64,000 nucleotides of DNA from Collinsella sp. AF25-2LB (GCF_003458415.1 NZ_QRUF01000009.1:36890-100889), one strand, 5' to 3'. Shown: positions 35,176 to 44,081, counted from the stretch's first letter. Made by a program: numbers and translations. Notes: a model not told the origin generated them from the letters alone.

Positions 35176-36036
35176 TTACTTGATGTTGTACTTAGCCATG
35201 AGGGCGTCAACGGTACCGTCATCGGTCAGGTCCTTGATGGCCTGGTTGATGTCGTCCTTGAGCTTGGTGTTGCCCTGGTTGATGGCGATGGCGTACTCCT
35301 CGCCGGTGCTGATCTGCTTGATGGTCTGGCAGGTGTTGAACTGCTCGGCGGTCAGCTGGCTGGCAACGGAGCGGTTGGTGACTACGGCGTCGCCCTTATC
35401 GGACTGCAGGGCGCTGAAGCACTCGGTGGCGTCCTTGTAGGGGACAATCTTGGCCTTGGGGAAGTTCTCCTGGGCAAAGGACTCGGCGGTCGAGCCAGAC
35501 TGGACGATGATGGTAGCATCGGCGTTGTTGAGCTTCTCGCTGTAGTTGTCGGCCGTGATGTCGGTGTTATCGACCTTGGTCACGATAGCCTGATCGTCCA
35601 TGTAGTAGGAATCAGAGAAAGTGACTTCCTTCTCACGCTCGGGCGTGTCGGTGATAGCCGCAATGGAAACGTCATACTTGGCGCCCGAAGCGACACCCGG
35701 AACCAGCGTGTCAAAGTCATTGTTGACATACTCGACATCCAGGCCCAGCTTGTCGCCGATGGCCTTGATGAGCTCAAGGTCAAAGCCCTGATAATCGCCG
35801 TTGTCATCCTTGTACTCAAACGGAGCGTACTCGGCAGAGGTGCCGACGGTGAGCGTACCATCCTTGACGAGCGCGTACTCCTTGGAGCCGTCGACCTTCT
35901 CGACCTTAGCGTCGTCAGAGCTGCTGGAACCGGCATCAGAACCAGAGGTGGCGTTGGACGAGCCGCAGCCCGTCAGTGCGAGGGCGAGCGCCATGGCACC
36001 CGTGGCGGCAAATGCGCCAAGCTTCTTGAGCTTCAT
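35176..36036 (-). CDS. Amino-acid ABC transporter substrate-binding lipoprotein
   Basis: A 286-residue family 3 solute-binding protein. It has a lipoprotein signal with lipobox LALTGCGSS (Cys near 24), a Ser/Asp-rich spacer, then LTVGTSAEYAPFEYKDDNGD and GFDLELIKAIGDKLG, the standard start of polar amino-acid binders. GGAAGGAG precedes ATG 36036. It is first in the ABC operon. Ligand specificity cannot be read from sequence alone. Confidence 0.92.
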   Translation of the reverse strand: MKLKKLGAFAATGAMALALALTGCGSSNATSGSDAGSSSSDDAKVEKVDGSKEYALVKDGTLTVGTSAEYAPFEYKDDNGDYQGFDLELIKAIGDKLGLDVEYVNNDFDTLVPGVASGAKYDVSIAAITDTPEREKEVTFSDSYYMDDQAIVTKVDNTDITADNYSEKLNNADATIIVQSGSTAESFAQENFPKAKIVPYKDATECFSALQSDKGDAVVTNRSVASQLTAEQFNTCQTIKQISTGEEYAIAINQGNTKLKDDINQAIKDLTDDGTVDALMAKYNIK

Positions 36037-36183
36037 AATCAGTCTCCTTCCGGTGACCTCGTTTGATTCAGAGGTCTGCAAAAACTGAGGGTTATTATGC
36101 ACCCGCTTGGAAGAATCTGCAATTAGAAAACTAATTGAAACAAACCCATAACGTGAATGTAGCACTCCAGTTTATGGCAGCCT

Positions 36184-37050
36184 TTACTGCTGCAATGACC
36201 TTAACAGTTTGATTTCAGCCGCATAACCTGCAAGTTCGTTCGGAGTCTCCAAAATAAACGGCAGCGAACGCAAACGGCCATTCGATACAATATTCTGTAT
36301 AACCTGCATACCGCCACCAAATTCCTCGCTGCCAAGGTATCCCTTGCCGATGCACTCGTGACGATCTTTATGGGCGCCACAAGGGTTCTTCGAATCGTTG
36401 ATGTGTACGGCATGCAAGCGATCGATACCCACCACGCGGTCGAACTCGTCGAGTACGCCGTCCAGATCATGGATGATGTCGTAGCCGGCATCGCTCACAT
36501 GGCAGGTGTCCAAACAAACGCCCAGCTTATCGGACAGCTCTGGGCACTTGGCGGCAACGCCCTCGATAATGCACGCCAGTTCTTCAAAGCTACGGCCCAC
36601 CTCGGTGCCCTTGCCCGCCATGGTCTCGAGCAATACCGTCGTCTGCTGTCCCTCAAACATCACCTGGCACAGCGTGTCGACAATCATCTGAATGCCGGCG
36701 TCTGCCCCCTGTCCCACATGCGCACCGGGGTGAAAATTGTAGTAGTTGCCGGGCAGTGCTTCCAGACGCTGCAAATCTTCCGCCATAGCCTCCAAGGCAA
36801 ACTCTCGCGCCCGCTCCTTAGCGGAGCAGGGGTTATAGGTATACGGGGCATGCGCCACCAGCGGTCCAAAGTCGTTTTGCGCCATAAGCTCGCGCAGAGC
36901 CGCCACGTCATCCATGTCAAGGTCTTTTGCCTTGCCACCGCGCGGGTTGCGCGTAAAGAACGCAAAGGTATTGGCACCAATGGACAACGCCGTCTCCCCC
37001 ATTGCCCGATAGCCCTTCGTCGTCGAAAGATGACATCCGATTGTCAGCAT
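36184..37050 (-). CDS. nfo: Endonuclease IV
   Basis: A 288-residue AP endonuclease of the xylose-isomerase-like fold that cuts abasic sites in base excision repair. Zinc ligands lie in [57 protein letters not shown] and ILETPN. GGGGGAGC precedes the ATG. A family B hairpin repeat sits 21 bases upstream of the start, inside its leader. Confidence 0.92.
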   Translation of the reverse strand: MLTIGCHLSTTKGYRAMGETALSIGANTFAFFTRNPRGGKAKDLDMDDVAALRELMAQNDFGPLVAHAPYTYNPCSAKERAREFALEAMAEDLQRLEALPGNYYNFHPGAHVGQGADAGIQMIVDTLCQVMFEGQQTTVLLETMAGKGTEVGRSFEELACIIEGVAAKCPELSDKLGVCLDTCHVSDAGYDIIHDLDGVLDEFDRVVGIDRLHAVHINDSKNPCGAHKDRHECIGKGYLGSEEFGGGMQVIQNIVSNGRLRSLPFILETPNELAGYAAEIKLLRSLQQ

Positions 37051-37070
37051 CTCCAGCTCCCCCTCATCAG

Positions 37071-37132
37071 TTGCAGTGAAATACGGTCTATTGGTGCCCT
37101 ATTTTGGCGCAAACAGACCGTATTCCACCGCA
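37071..37132. repeat. Hairpin repeat family B, copy 1
   Basis: On the minus strand TTGCGGTGGAATA-CGGTCT pairs with AGACCG-TATTTCACTGCAA around an AT-rich loop. The second copy (38252-38314) keeps the ends TTGCGGTGGAATA and TATTTCACYGCAA but has GTTCCT/AGGAAC instead of CGGTCT/AGACCG. Both are preceded by CCCTTTTATAAC and followed by AACTGA and a G-rich ribosome site. Confidence 0.85.
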
Positions 37133-37216
37133 AGTTATAAAAGGGGCATCAGAGATGTGGGCCGCCAGGCACCACGGGCGCCGGCGTCATGATCCCCTAC
37201 GTGTCAGCGCCAAGTC

Positions 37217-38236
37217 CTAGAGGGCTAGACGAATCGCATCGATGATGTGTGCACAGCGCTGCGTGGCGGCAAGGGGCATGACGGGGCTCTCGAGTTTCCC
37301 CGCCCGGATGAGCTGGGTCGCATGCTGGATTTCGCCGTAGAAATCATCGATCTCAAACGGGGCATTTATTTCGAGCGTTCGACCGTCGGAATACTTCACA
37401 TGGGCGAGCTCGGGGCGATGGAGACGCTCGATTTCCAACGAGCCTCGCTCACAGACAATCGTTAAGCGGCTTTCATATGTTGCTTTGCCGTCGCACACCA
37501 TATGAATGGGTATACCGCCGACGCTCATACGGATCTCGTCGGCCCAATCGACGCGGCCGCCTGATACGTCACGCCAGCGAACTTCACGGGATGAAACCTC
37601 GCACGCGCCCGCGAGCAAATCCTCAAACCAACCGACCGCATAGCAGCCCATGTCATATAGACAGCCGCCCTGCAACGAATCAAGCAGATAGCCCGAAGGA
37701 GGCTCGCCGTAATCGAGCTTTTGCACGCTTTCAATCGAGACAATACGGCCAAGCTCACCCGACGCAAGCAAGTCCTTCACGCGAGTGCGCATCGGGCAAA
37801 ACCGATTCTTCATCGCCTCCATAAACAGCACGCCGCGCTCACGAGAGGTGGAGGCAATCGAGAGAGCCTCTTCCTCACTCAAAACGGCCGGCTTTTCGCA
37901 CAGCACGGCCTTTCCCGCGCGCAGTGCCCGACAGACCCAATGCGCATGCATGCCATGTGGAAGAGCCAAGTAGATTGCGTCGACATCGGGGTCGGCAATC
38001 AGCGCATCATAAGCCACATCGCCGCTATCGTCAGCCGTGGCATAACTGTGCGCGGCATCAATCGAAAACGCCCTGCAAAACTCCTCAACATGCGAAGGAG
38101 TGCGGCCGGCGGCAGCCACAAGCCGTGCCCCGTCCACCTCCTTGAGCGACGATGCAAATCGATGCGAAATGTGTCCAGCGCCCAAAACGCCCCAACAAAC
38201 CTCACGCAAATCATCACATGAATCCCGATGACCCAC
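37217..38236 (-). CDS. Gfo/Idh/MocA-family oxidoreductase
   Basis: A 339-residue NAD(P)-dependent dehydrogenase. The Rossmann loop is GVLGAGHISHRFASSL near 12-27; the family catalytic motif is CEKPAVLSEEEA with Lys near 105; the C-terminal half is the alpha/beta sheet domain. The substrate is probably a sugar or cyclitol derivative; unknown. GTG 38236 was chosen with GAAGGGGG upstream. A family B hairpin lies 16 bases before the start. Confidence 0.82.
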   Translation of the reverse strand: MGHRDSCDDLREVCWGVLGAGHISHRFASSLKEVDGARLVAAAGRTPSHVEEFCRAFSIDAAHSYATADDSGDVAYDALIADPDVDAIYLALPHGMHAHWVCRALRAGKAVLCEKPAVLSEEEALSIASTSRERGVLFMEAMKNRFCPMRTRVKDLLASGELGRIVSIESVQKLDYGEPPSGYLLDSLQGGCLYDMGCYAVGWFEDLLAGACEVSSREVRWRDVSGGRVDWADEIRMSVGGIPIHMVCDGKATYESRLTIVCERGSLEIERLHRPELAHVKYSDGRTLEINAPFEIDDFYGEIQHATQLIRAGKLESPVMPLAATQRCAHIIDAIRLAL

Positions 38237-38251
38237 GACAGCCCCCTTCAG

Positions 38252-38314
38252 TTGCGGTGAAATAGTTCCTGTTTGGCCCTTATTCTGCCGCAAACAGGAA
38301 CTATTCCACCGCAA
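38252..38314. repeat. Hairpin repeat family B, copy 2
   Basis: See 37071-37132. Arms AATAGTTCCTGTTT and AAACAGGAACTATT pair perfectly; the loop is GCGGCAGAATAAGGGCC on the minus strand. It lies between the aldo/keto reductase stop side and the Gfo/Idh/MocA start. Confidence 0.85.
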
Positions 38315-38326
38315 GTTATAAAAGGG

Positions 38327-39517
38327 TCATGAGGAGCGCGCTATGCGGAAGGCTTTAAGCGCGGCCGTTACGGGGCCAGGTTGGAAACGTCGGCGCACAT
38401 CGTCGAGACGCTCGGGAATATCGATGTGTTGCGGGCAGTGACGCGCGCATTTGCCGCATTTAACGCAGTTGCTCACCAACTTGGGCTCGCTCGTCCGCAC
38501 CGCGCTCGCCGTAAAATACTGCGATAGACCCGTAAACCAGCTGTGCGCATAGCTTGCATTGTAGGCGGCAAAACACCCAGGGATATTGATGCCTTTGGGA
38601 CACGGCATGCAGTAGCCGCATCCCGTACAAGGCACGCGATTCGATTTTTCAAATTCCGTCAGCACGCGCGCAATGGTATCGAGCTGAGCGCCCGTCATCG
38701 AATCCGGCAGGGCTCGGTCGGCCAGCGCCGCGTTCTCATCCACTTGCGCGGTATCGGTCATGCCCGAAAGCAGCATCGTGACCTGAGGATGGTTCCACAC
38801 CCACGAAAGCCCCCAGGCGGCAGGAGTGCGCAGGCGCGGGTCATAGGCGCCATCGAGCACGGCGCGGGCCCGCGGCGGCAGCTTGCCCGCCAAACGCCCG
38901 CCCAACAGCGGCTCCATCACAAACACCGCGAGGCCTCGCTCGGCGGCGGCCATGAGCCCCGCTGTTCCCGCCTGATATCGCTCTCCAGCGTAATTGTACT
39001 GGATCTGGCAAAAGTCCCACTCATATGCATCGAGCATCGTCAGGAAATCCGCCGCGCTGCCGTGGTACGAAAAACCAATCTGGCGAATGCGCCCCGCCGC
39101 CTTTTGACGCGCGATCCAGTCCTCGATGCCCAACGCCACCACACGTTCCCACTGGGCGGGCGAGGTAATGTTGTGCATGAGGTAATAGTCGATATGGTCG
39201 GTCCGCAAACGGTGCAGCTGCTCGTCAAAAAAGCGGTCGAAATCCTCCGCACATTTGCACGAAGCGTGCGGCAACTTTGTCGCCAGCAACACCCGGTCAC
39301 GCAGCTCCAGGCGCCCAAGCGAGGCGCCCACGCACGCCTCGTTACCGGGATAGAGATAGGCGGTGTCCAGATAATTAATCCCCTGCTCCACCGCACGGGA
39401 AATGATGGCATCGGCCGTCTTCGCATCGGGGTGCCCCGGCGCACCGGGAAATCTCATGCAGCCCAGACCCAGAGAGGATATTCGGTTACCACTTTTGGGG
39501 TCAACGCGGTATTGCAC
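38327..39517 (-). CDS. Aldo/keto reductase with C-terminal 4Fe-4S domain
   Basis: A 396-residue oxidoreductase. The N-terminal barrel carries the AKR tetrad: Asp and Tyr in INYLDTAYLYPG, Lys in VLLATKLP and His in YYLMHN. The C terminus has two ferredoxin-type clusters, CTGCGYCMPCPKG and CVKCGKCARHCP. Such fused proteins occur widely in anaerobes; substrates are unknown. GTG 39517 was chosen because AAGGGAGGG lies just upstream and homologs begin at QYRVDPKSGNRIS; ATG 39535 is the alternative. Confidence 0.85.
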   Translation of the reverse strand: MQYRVDPKSGNRISSLGLGCMRFPGAPGHPDAKTADAIISRAVEQGINYLDTAYLYPGNEACVGASLGRLELRDRVLLATKLPHASCKCAEDFDRFFDEQLHRLRTDHIDYYLMHNITSPAQWERVVALGIEDWIARQKAAGRIRQIGFSYHGSAADFLTMLDAYEWDFCQIQYNYAGERYQAGTAGLMAAAERGLAVFVMEPLLGGRLAGKLPPRARAVLDGAYDPRLRTPAAWGLSWVWNHPQVTMLLSGMTDTAQVDENAALADRALPDSMTGAQLDTIARVLTEFEKSNRVPCTGCGYCMPCPKGINIPGCFAAYNASYAHSWFTGLSQYFTASAVRTSEPKLVSNCVKCGKCARHCPQHIDIPERLDDVRRRFQPGPVTAALKAFRIARSS

Positions 39518-39680
39518 AGACCCTCCCTTCGCCATCAGCGCCCCGGCAAGGCGAAACACAATGGTCACGCAGCCGAAACATCGTGGAATCGCAATCGAGA
39601 ATGTATCGTAACGTAGCAGAAATCGAGCCGTCACGACACCGCTTTAACATCAGCAAAAAGCCCGATGAAAGGAGGCGACC

Positions 39681-39875
39681 GTGACCACACGTGAGGACGC
39701 CCACCCCTGCCCCGGCGAGCAGTACATCCTCTCGGTCGACCGCTATCAGATCGAGGTCATGGACCATCTGGACGAGCTTCCCGCCACAGGCGCCGTCATC
39801 TTCTGCACCTTCCCCAAGGTGCGCGATGGCGTTGGATATCCCGCACGCGTTTTCGCGGTCTGCCCCGCAGCGTAA
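39681..39875 (+). CDS. Small hypothetical protein
   Basis: A 64-residue protein with a strong ribosome site (AAAGGAGG) before GTG 39681. The sequence contains YILSVDRYQIEVMDHLDELP and ends with GYPARVFAVCPAA. It has no membrane segment and no recognised family. Codon use is like the neighbours, so it is probably real. Confidence 0.55.
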   Translation: MTTREDAHPCPGEQYILSVDRYQIEVMDHLDELPATGAVIFCTFPKVRDGVGYPARVFAVCPAA

Positions 39876-39947
39876 GCTCCACGCGTCCATTCATTTAAAA
39901 ATCGCCACCCTGCATGCACAAGGTGCGCTGGCGGCATACAATCCATC

Positions 39948-39975
39948 AGGCGCCCCTTACGCGGGCGCCTTTTAT
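39948..39975 (+). terminator. Terminator-like hairpin before the ketopantoate reductase-like gene
   Basis: AGGCGCC-CCTTACGCG-GGCGCCT followed by TTTATAT, then GGGGAG of the next ribosome site, 22 bases from the start codon. Confidence 0.7.
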
Positions 39976-39992
39976 ATGGGGAGATAATTCAC

Positions 39993-40907
39993 ATGCAGAT
40001 CAACAAGGTCACCTTTATCGGCAAGGGCGGCGTCGGGCTACTCTACGGCAGTATGATCGCCCAGGCACTCGGCAACGACGCCGTCGAATACGTTATGGAT
40101 GACGCCCGTTTTGAGCGTCACGCGGACGATGCGCTCACCGTCAATGGCAAGCCCTGTGCGCTCAAGTCCGTCCGCGCCAGCGAGGCAACGCCCGCCGATC
40201 TGGTCATTCTCACGGTCAAGACGACTGGACTCAACCAAGCACTCAAGACTATGGAGCGCGTCGTGGGACCCAATACGCTCATCGCCTCGCTGTGTAACGG
40301 CATTACGAGCGAGCAGAAGATTGCCGAGCGCTTTGGCTGGGAGCATACCGTTCTTGGTATTTGCCAGGGCATGGACGCCGTGTTCCTCAACGGAGAGCTC
40401 ACCTTTACCAATGCGGGCGAAATCCGCTTTGGCGCGGCGGCCGGCACCGAGCTCGCAACCGTCACCGCCATCGACGAGCTCTACACGCGCTGCGGCATCG
40501 CCCATACCGTCGAGAGCGACGTTGCGCACCGCATGTGGGCCAAACTCATGCTCAACGACGGCATCAACCAGACGTGCATGGCCTACGGCGGGACCTACGG
40601 AAGCGCCACGGAGCCGGGCTCCGAGCAGCGTCGCTGCCTTGTTTCTGCCATGCGCGAAACGCTTGCGGTCGCCAACGCCGAGGGCATTGAGCTGACCGAG
40701 GCAGACCTGACGCAGATGGTGCACCTCATCGAGGGAATCGACCCCACCGGTATGCCCTCGATGGCGCAGGACCGCATCGCGCAACGAAAAACCGAAGTCG
40801 AGGAGTTCGCGGGCACCATTTGCCGCCTGGCCGTCAAACACGATATCCAAGTGCCGCAAAACGATTGGCTCTATCAGCGCATCCGCGATATCGAGAAAAG
40901 CTGGTAG
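39993..40907 (+). CDS. Ketopantoate reductase-family protein
   Basis: A 304-residue NADPH-dependent oxidoreductase of the PanE/ApbA family (2-dehydropantoate to pantoate). It has the Rossmann loop FIGKGGVGLLYGS (8-20), VKTTGLNQAL, NGITSEQKIAERFG and the catalytic Lys region AHRMWAKLMLNDGINQTCM. Several PanE-like paralogs act on other 2-keto acids, so panE is not assigned with certainty. GGGGAGA precedes the ATG. Confidence 0.78.
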   Translation: MQINKVTFIGKGGVGLLYGSMIAQALGNDAVEYVMDDARFERHADDALTVNGKPCALKSVRASEATPADLVILTVKTTGLNQALKTMERVVGPNTLIASLCNGITSEQKIAERFGWEHTVLGICQGMDAVFLNGELTFTNAGEIRFGAAAGTELATVTAIDELYTRCGIAHTVESDVAHRMWAKLMLNDGINQTCMAYGGTYGSATEPGSEQRRCLVSAMRETLAVANAEGIELTEADLTQMVHLIEGIDPTGMPSMAQDRIAQRKTEVEEFAGTICRLAVKHDIQVPQNDWLYQRIRDIEKSW

Positions 40908-40940
40908 CGCCCGGCTCACCACGTCAACAGGCTCAACAGC

Positions 40941-40978
40941 AAAGCCGCCACAAGGAGCACTCCCCTTACGGCGGCTTT
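40941..40978 (+). terminator. Intrinsic terminator
   Basis: AAAGCCGCC and GGCGGCTTT form a 9-bp stem 34 bases after the ketopantoate reductase-like gene; it also faces the convergent small membrane protein gene. Confidence 0.7.
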
Positions 40979-41015
40979 CATCTTCATCTATAACCAGTAG
41001 TCGATGTCCCGACGG

Positions 41016-41222
41016 TTAGAGCTGCGACTCCGACGCCTGGTCCTCATCATCGCGACAAAGGACTACACCCGCACTTCCCAGCAGTGCGGCCGCGACCAAC
41101 GCACTGACCACGATAGAGGCAGCCCCACAAGACCCCTGCATGCCCGCAACGAGCGCGGCCGTAGGACCAAGGCAGCCAAGCACCAATGCGACGGCGGCAA
41201 TGGCAACATCTCGAGCGTTCAC
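41016..41222 (-). CDS. Small membrane protein
   Basis: A 68-residue protein with two hydrophobic helices (VAIAAVALVLGCLGPTAAL and IVVSALVAAALLGSAGVVL) and an acidic C terminus. GTG 41222 follows GGAGGAAG. No family is recognised. Confidence 0.5.
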   Translation of the reverse strand: MNARDVAIAAVALVLGCLGPTAALVAGMQGSCGAASIVVSALVAAALLGSAGVVLCRDDEDQASESQL

Positions 41223-41339
41223 AAGACCACTTCCTCCACGAGAAAGACCTTATTCCTCATGAACTAGTGTGCCCCGCGCCCATATGCGCGGCGTACTGCC
41301 ACGGTAAGCGCTCTGTTAACTCAAACGCATACATAGAAC

Positions 41340-41379
41340 GGGCGTCCTTACGTTGCCCTAAAGCTCGGTAAAGACGCCC
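41340..41379 (-). terminator. Terminator of the secreted protein gene
   Basis: GGGCGTC and GACGCCC enclose a 26-base loop, 30 bases after the stop at 41409. It is weak and has no long T-run. Confidence 0.45.
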
Positions 41380-41408
41380 ATCCGCCAAATATCCGTGATG
41401 CAGAAAAA

Positions 41409-42185
41409 TTACCAGCCAGTGTAGTAGTCGGTGGTTCCGGCAGCACAGCCGGAGTCATAGACCTTGCACTCGCCCTTGGAACCGGTAAACGTGGAGCCTT
41501 GGGCCTTATCGCCCGCGGCAACGACGTAGTAGCCATCGGAATCGCGCCAAAAGCCCTCGGAATCCTGCGTCCATTCGCCCGTGCGGTGGTGATACAACAC
41601 GTTGCTGCTGTAATAAGTCTCGCGGCGGCCGTTATAGTTATTGACGCCGCTCGAGCGCGTCAGACCCGAGCCGTTCGCGTAATACGCAGCAGACGTGTAA
41701 GACGAGCCAGAGCCGGCGTTGTAATACGAAGCCTGAACGGCCTCAGCGGACTCGGCTTCGGCCGCGGCAGCCTCGAGCGCCTCGCGCTTGGCATCCTCAA
41801 GCGTGGAGCGAAGCTCGTCGAGCTCGGTCGACTTGGCGTCGACCTCATCCATCGTCAAAAGACTGCCCGCACCGTCGATGCAACCCTGCAACACAGCACG
41901 CTCGTCATCGGTAGCATAGTCGCCATACATATTCATAATGATCTGAGCGCGCATCTCCAGGGAATCGCGCTTTGCCCCCATCGAGGCGTTCCACTCCTGC
42001 ATAGAGCCATAACCGTCGCCGCGGTAGTCGACGGGCTGCACCAGCGTCGCCTCGGACGGCGTAGATCCGACCGTATCGGATAGTGTTGCCGCGTGGGCAT
42101 CAGTTGCGCCGGCGCCCATCAAAAGTGCCACGGTCAGAGCGGCGGAAAGGGCGGCGGCTTTCGGTTTTCGTGAATCGATCCTCAT
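41409..42185 (-). CDS. Secreted protein of unknown function
   Basis: A 258-residue protein with a clear signal peptide (basic start, AALTVALLMGAGATDAHA, cleavage near 33). A helical region of about 60 residues rich in Ala/Glu (DELRSTLEDAKREALEAA, about 125-150) is followed by a Tyr/Ser/Asn/Gly-rich C-terminal half that includes WTQDSEGFWRDSDGYYVVAA. It may be a cell-wall-associated or matrix protein. GGAGG lies 11 bases before the ATG. No enzyme motif is seen. Confidence 0.65.
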   Translation of the reverse strand: MRIDSRKPKAAALSAALTVALLMGAGATDAHAATLSDTVGSTPSEATLVQPVDYRGDGYGSMQEWNASMGAKRDSLEMRAQIIMNMYGDYATDDERAVLQGCIDGAGSLLTMDEVDAKSTELDELRSTLEDAKREALEAAAAEAESAEAVQASYYNAGSGSSYTSAAYYANGSGLTRSSGVNNYNGRRETYYSSNVLYHHRTGEWTQDSEGFWRDSDGYYVVAAGDKAQGSTFTGSKGECKVYDSGCAAGTTDYYTGW

Positions 42186-42400
42186 GTAGCTGGAAACCTC
42201 CGTAGTGCGTTTTTGCTGCGTTTAAGCTGCGTGTGATTCGATCGCGCTGCATGGTACCCCGAGCAAATCGCGACCTGCGGTTTTTCTCAAAAGGTGCACG
42301 TCATTTGCGTAAAACTCACATCCGCTCAACAGGAGTTTTCCACAACTCGAATGCATAAAGCGTGTCAAAAACCCTGTTTTTGCACCCTCTCTATGCAAAA
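42186..42400. other. Intergenic region without a gene
   Basis: No open frame with a ribosome site. It includes paired words GGTGCA (42293) and TGCACC (42381) and AAAACTC/GAGTTTT between them, so a folded 3' or antisense RNA is possible; it resembles the other intergenic hairpins but no second copy is in this window. Confidence 0.35.
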
Positions 42401-42437
42401 AAGGCGCCTGTGCAACCATTGTTCGCACAGGCGCCTT
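42401..42437 (-). terminator. Intrinsic terminator of metY
   Basis: AAGGCGCCTGTGC and GCACAGGCGCCTT form a 13-bp stem; on the minus strand it runs into TTTTTT. Confidence 0.9.
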
Positions 42438-42497
42438 GAGCAGGCATTTTATGCAGTTATACCTATCGAGTCGCAAGGGGTCCTTGCACAAGTCGCC

Positions 42498-43808
42498 TTA
42501 CTCGTCCAGCGCGGCGAAGGCCTGCTTCAGATCCCAAATGATATCCTCGGCGTTCTCGGTACCGATGGAAAGACGGATCGTGGAGGGCGTGATGTTCTGC
42601 TCGGCGAGTTCCTCGGCAGAGAGCTGGGAGTGCGTAGTCGTAGCCGGGTGCACGACGAGCGACTTGACGTCGGCCACGTTGGCGAGCAGCGAGAACACCT
42701 GCAGATGATCGATGAACTTCCAGGCGGCCTCCTGGCCACCCTTAATCTCAAAGGTAAAGATCGAGGCACCGCCGTTGGGGAAGTACTTCTGATAGAGCTC
42801 GTGATCGGGGTGCTCAGACAGGCTCGGGTGGTTCACCTTGGCGACATGGCTGTCACCAGCCAGGAACTCAACGACCTTCTTGGTGTTCTCGACATGACGG
42901 TCAACGCGCAGCGACAGAGTCTCGGTGCCCTGGAGCAGGATCCAGGCGTTGAACGGGCTGATGCAGGCGCCCTCGTCACGCAGCAAGATAGCGCGGACAT
43001 AGGTTGCGAAGGCGGCGGGACCGGCAGCCTCGGCAAACGAGACGCCATGGTAGGAGGGGTTGGGCTCGGCGATCTGCGCATACTTGCCGCTCGCCTTCCA
43101 ATCGAAGTTACCGCCGTCGACGATCACACCGCCCAGCGAGGTGCCGTGGCCGCCGATGAACTTGGTTGCGGAGTGAACGACGATGTTGGCACCATGCTCC
43201 AGCGGACGGAACAGATACGGGGTGCCGAAGGTGTTGTCGACGACAACCGGCAGACCGTGCTTCTTGGCGATCTCGGAGATGGCGTCGATGTTGGGGATGT
43301 CGGAGTTGGGGTTGCCGAGCGTCTCGAGATAGATGACCGTGGTGTTGTCCCTGATGGCACCCTCAACCTCTTCCAGGTTATGGGCATCGACAAACGTGGT
43401 CTCGACGCCAAACTGGGAGAGCGTATGCTCCAGCAGGTTGTAGGAACCGCCGTAGATGGTCTTCTGGGCGACCACGTGGTCACCGGCCTGGGCGAGAGCC
43501 TGCAGGGTATAGGTGATGGCAGCGGCACCGGAGGCGACGGCAAGACCTGCCACGCCACCCTCGAGTGCGGCGATACGGTCCTCGAAGACGCCCTGGGTGG
43601 AGTTGGTCAGACGGCCGTAGATGTTGCCGGCGTCGGCAAGACCAAAGCGGTCGGCGGCGTGCTGGGAATTGCGGAACACATAGCTCGTGGTCTGGTAGAT
43701 AGGCACGGCGCGGGAGTCGGATGCGGGATCGGCGCTCTCCTGGCCAACGTGAAGCTGCAGGGTATCGAAACCAAAGGTGTGCTCGGGGTTGTTGATGAAC
43801 TGGCTCAT
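42498..43808 (-). CDS. metY: O-acetylhomoserine sulfhydrylase
   Basis: A 436-residue PLP enzyme that makes homocysteine or methionine from O-acetylhomoserine and sulfide or methanethiol. It has FDTLQLHVGQESADP (14-28), GNIYGRLTNSTQGVFEDRIA, VVVDNTFGTPYLFRP and PLP lysine in VVHSATKFIGGHGTSLGG. Length and pattern fit MetY (OAH type), not MetB/MetC. GGAGATCATC precedes the ATG. A long leader with a Cys-containing uORF lies upstream and a LysR gene is divergent; both may regulate it. Confidence 0.92.
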   Translation of the reverse strand: MSQFINNPEHTFGFDTLQLHVGQESADPASDSRAVPIYQTTSYVFRNSQHAADRFGLADAGNIYGRLTNSTQGVFEDRIAALEGGVAGLAVASGAAAITYTLQALAQAGDHVVAQKTIYGGSYNLLEHTLSQFGVETTFVDAHNLEEVEGAIRDNTTVIYLETLGNPNSDIPNIDAISEIAKKHGLPVVVDNTFGTPYLFRPLEHGANIVVHSATKFIGGHGTSLGGVIVDGGNFDWKASGKYAQIAEPNPSYHGVSFAEAAGPAAFATYVRAILLRDEGACISPFNAWILLQGTETLSLRVDRHVENTKKVVEFLAGDSHVAKVNHPSLSEHPDHELYQKYFPNGGASIFTFEIKGGQEAAWKFIDHLQVFSLLANVADVKSLVVHPATTTHSQLSAEELAEQNITPSTIRLSIGTENAEDIIWDLKQAFAALDE

Positions 43809-43869
43809 GATGATCTCCTTGATCGAACAAAAGTAAATAAAAAGAGAGAAGTAAGTCGCTGTCTCCTGA

Positions 43870-43923
43870 TCACGCCGACGGGCGCAAACAGGAGCCCGGC
43901 ATTCGTCTTGGTAAGCAATTCAT
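43870..43923 (-). CDS. Leader peptide upstream of metY (uORF)
   Basis: A 17-codon open frame (MNCLPRRMPGSCLRPSA) with a perfect ribosome site AAAGGAGG (43931-43938) at ideal spacing, 62 bases before the metY start. It contains two Cys and two Met codons. Its 3' end overlaps a hairpin CTCCTG...CAGGAG (43862-43894). This layout suggests translation-coupled attenuation in response to Cys or Met supply, like Cys-containing leaders known in other Actinobacteria. Confidence 0.6.
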   Translation of the reverse strand: MNCLPRRMPGSCLRPSA

Positions 43924-44055
43924 ATGCGGGCCTCCTTTCGCATCCCGGTTCCGTGGTTGGCTTAATTACCTACCGCCTTTGTGCGTTTTGAATAGTACGA
44001 GCATTGTTTCGCTCGGTCAATCACTTAAAAGCGCTAACCTGTTATCGGTTTTTTA

Positions 44056-44065
44056 GATAGCTATC
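44056..44065. promoter_or_regulatory. Palindrome upstream of the LysR gene
   Basis: GATAGCTATC sits 16 bases before the LysR start; in the divergent metY-lysR gap it could be part of an autoregulatory site, but it also overlaps the leader. Confidence 0.3.
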
Positions 44066-44081
44066 GAAAGGACGGGCGCCG

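Noticed and set aside
43809..44081. SAM or T-box riboswitch upstream of metY
   Set aside because: I found no SAM-I core or T-box sequence; the leader ORF with hairpin explains the conserved-looking parts better.
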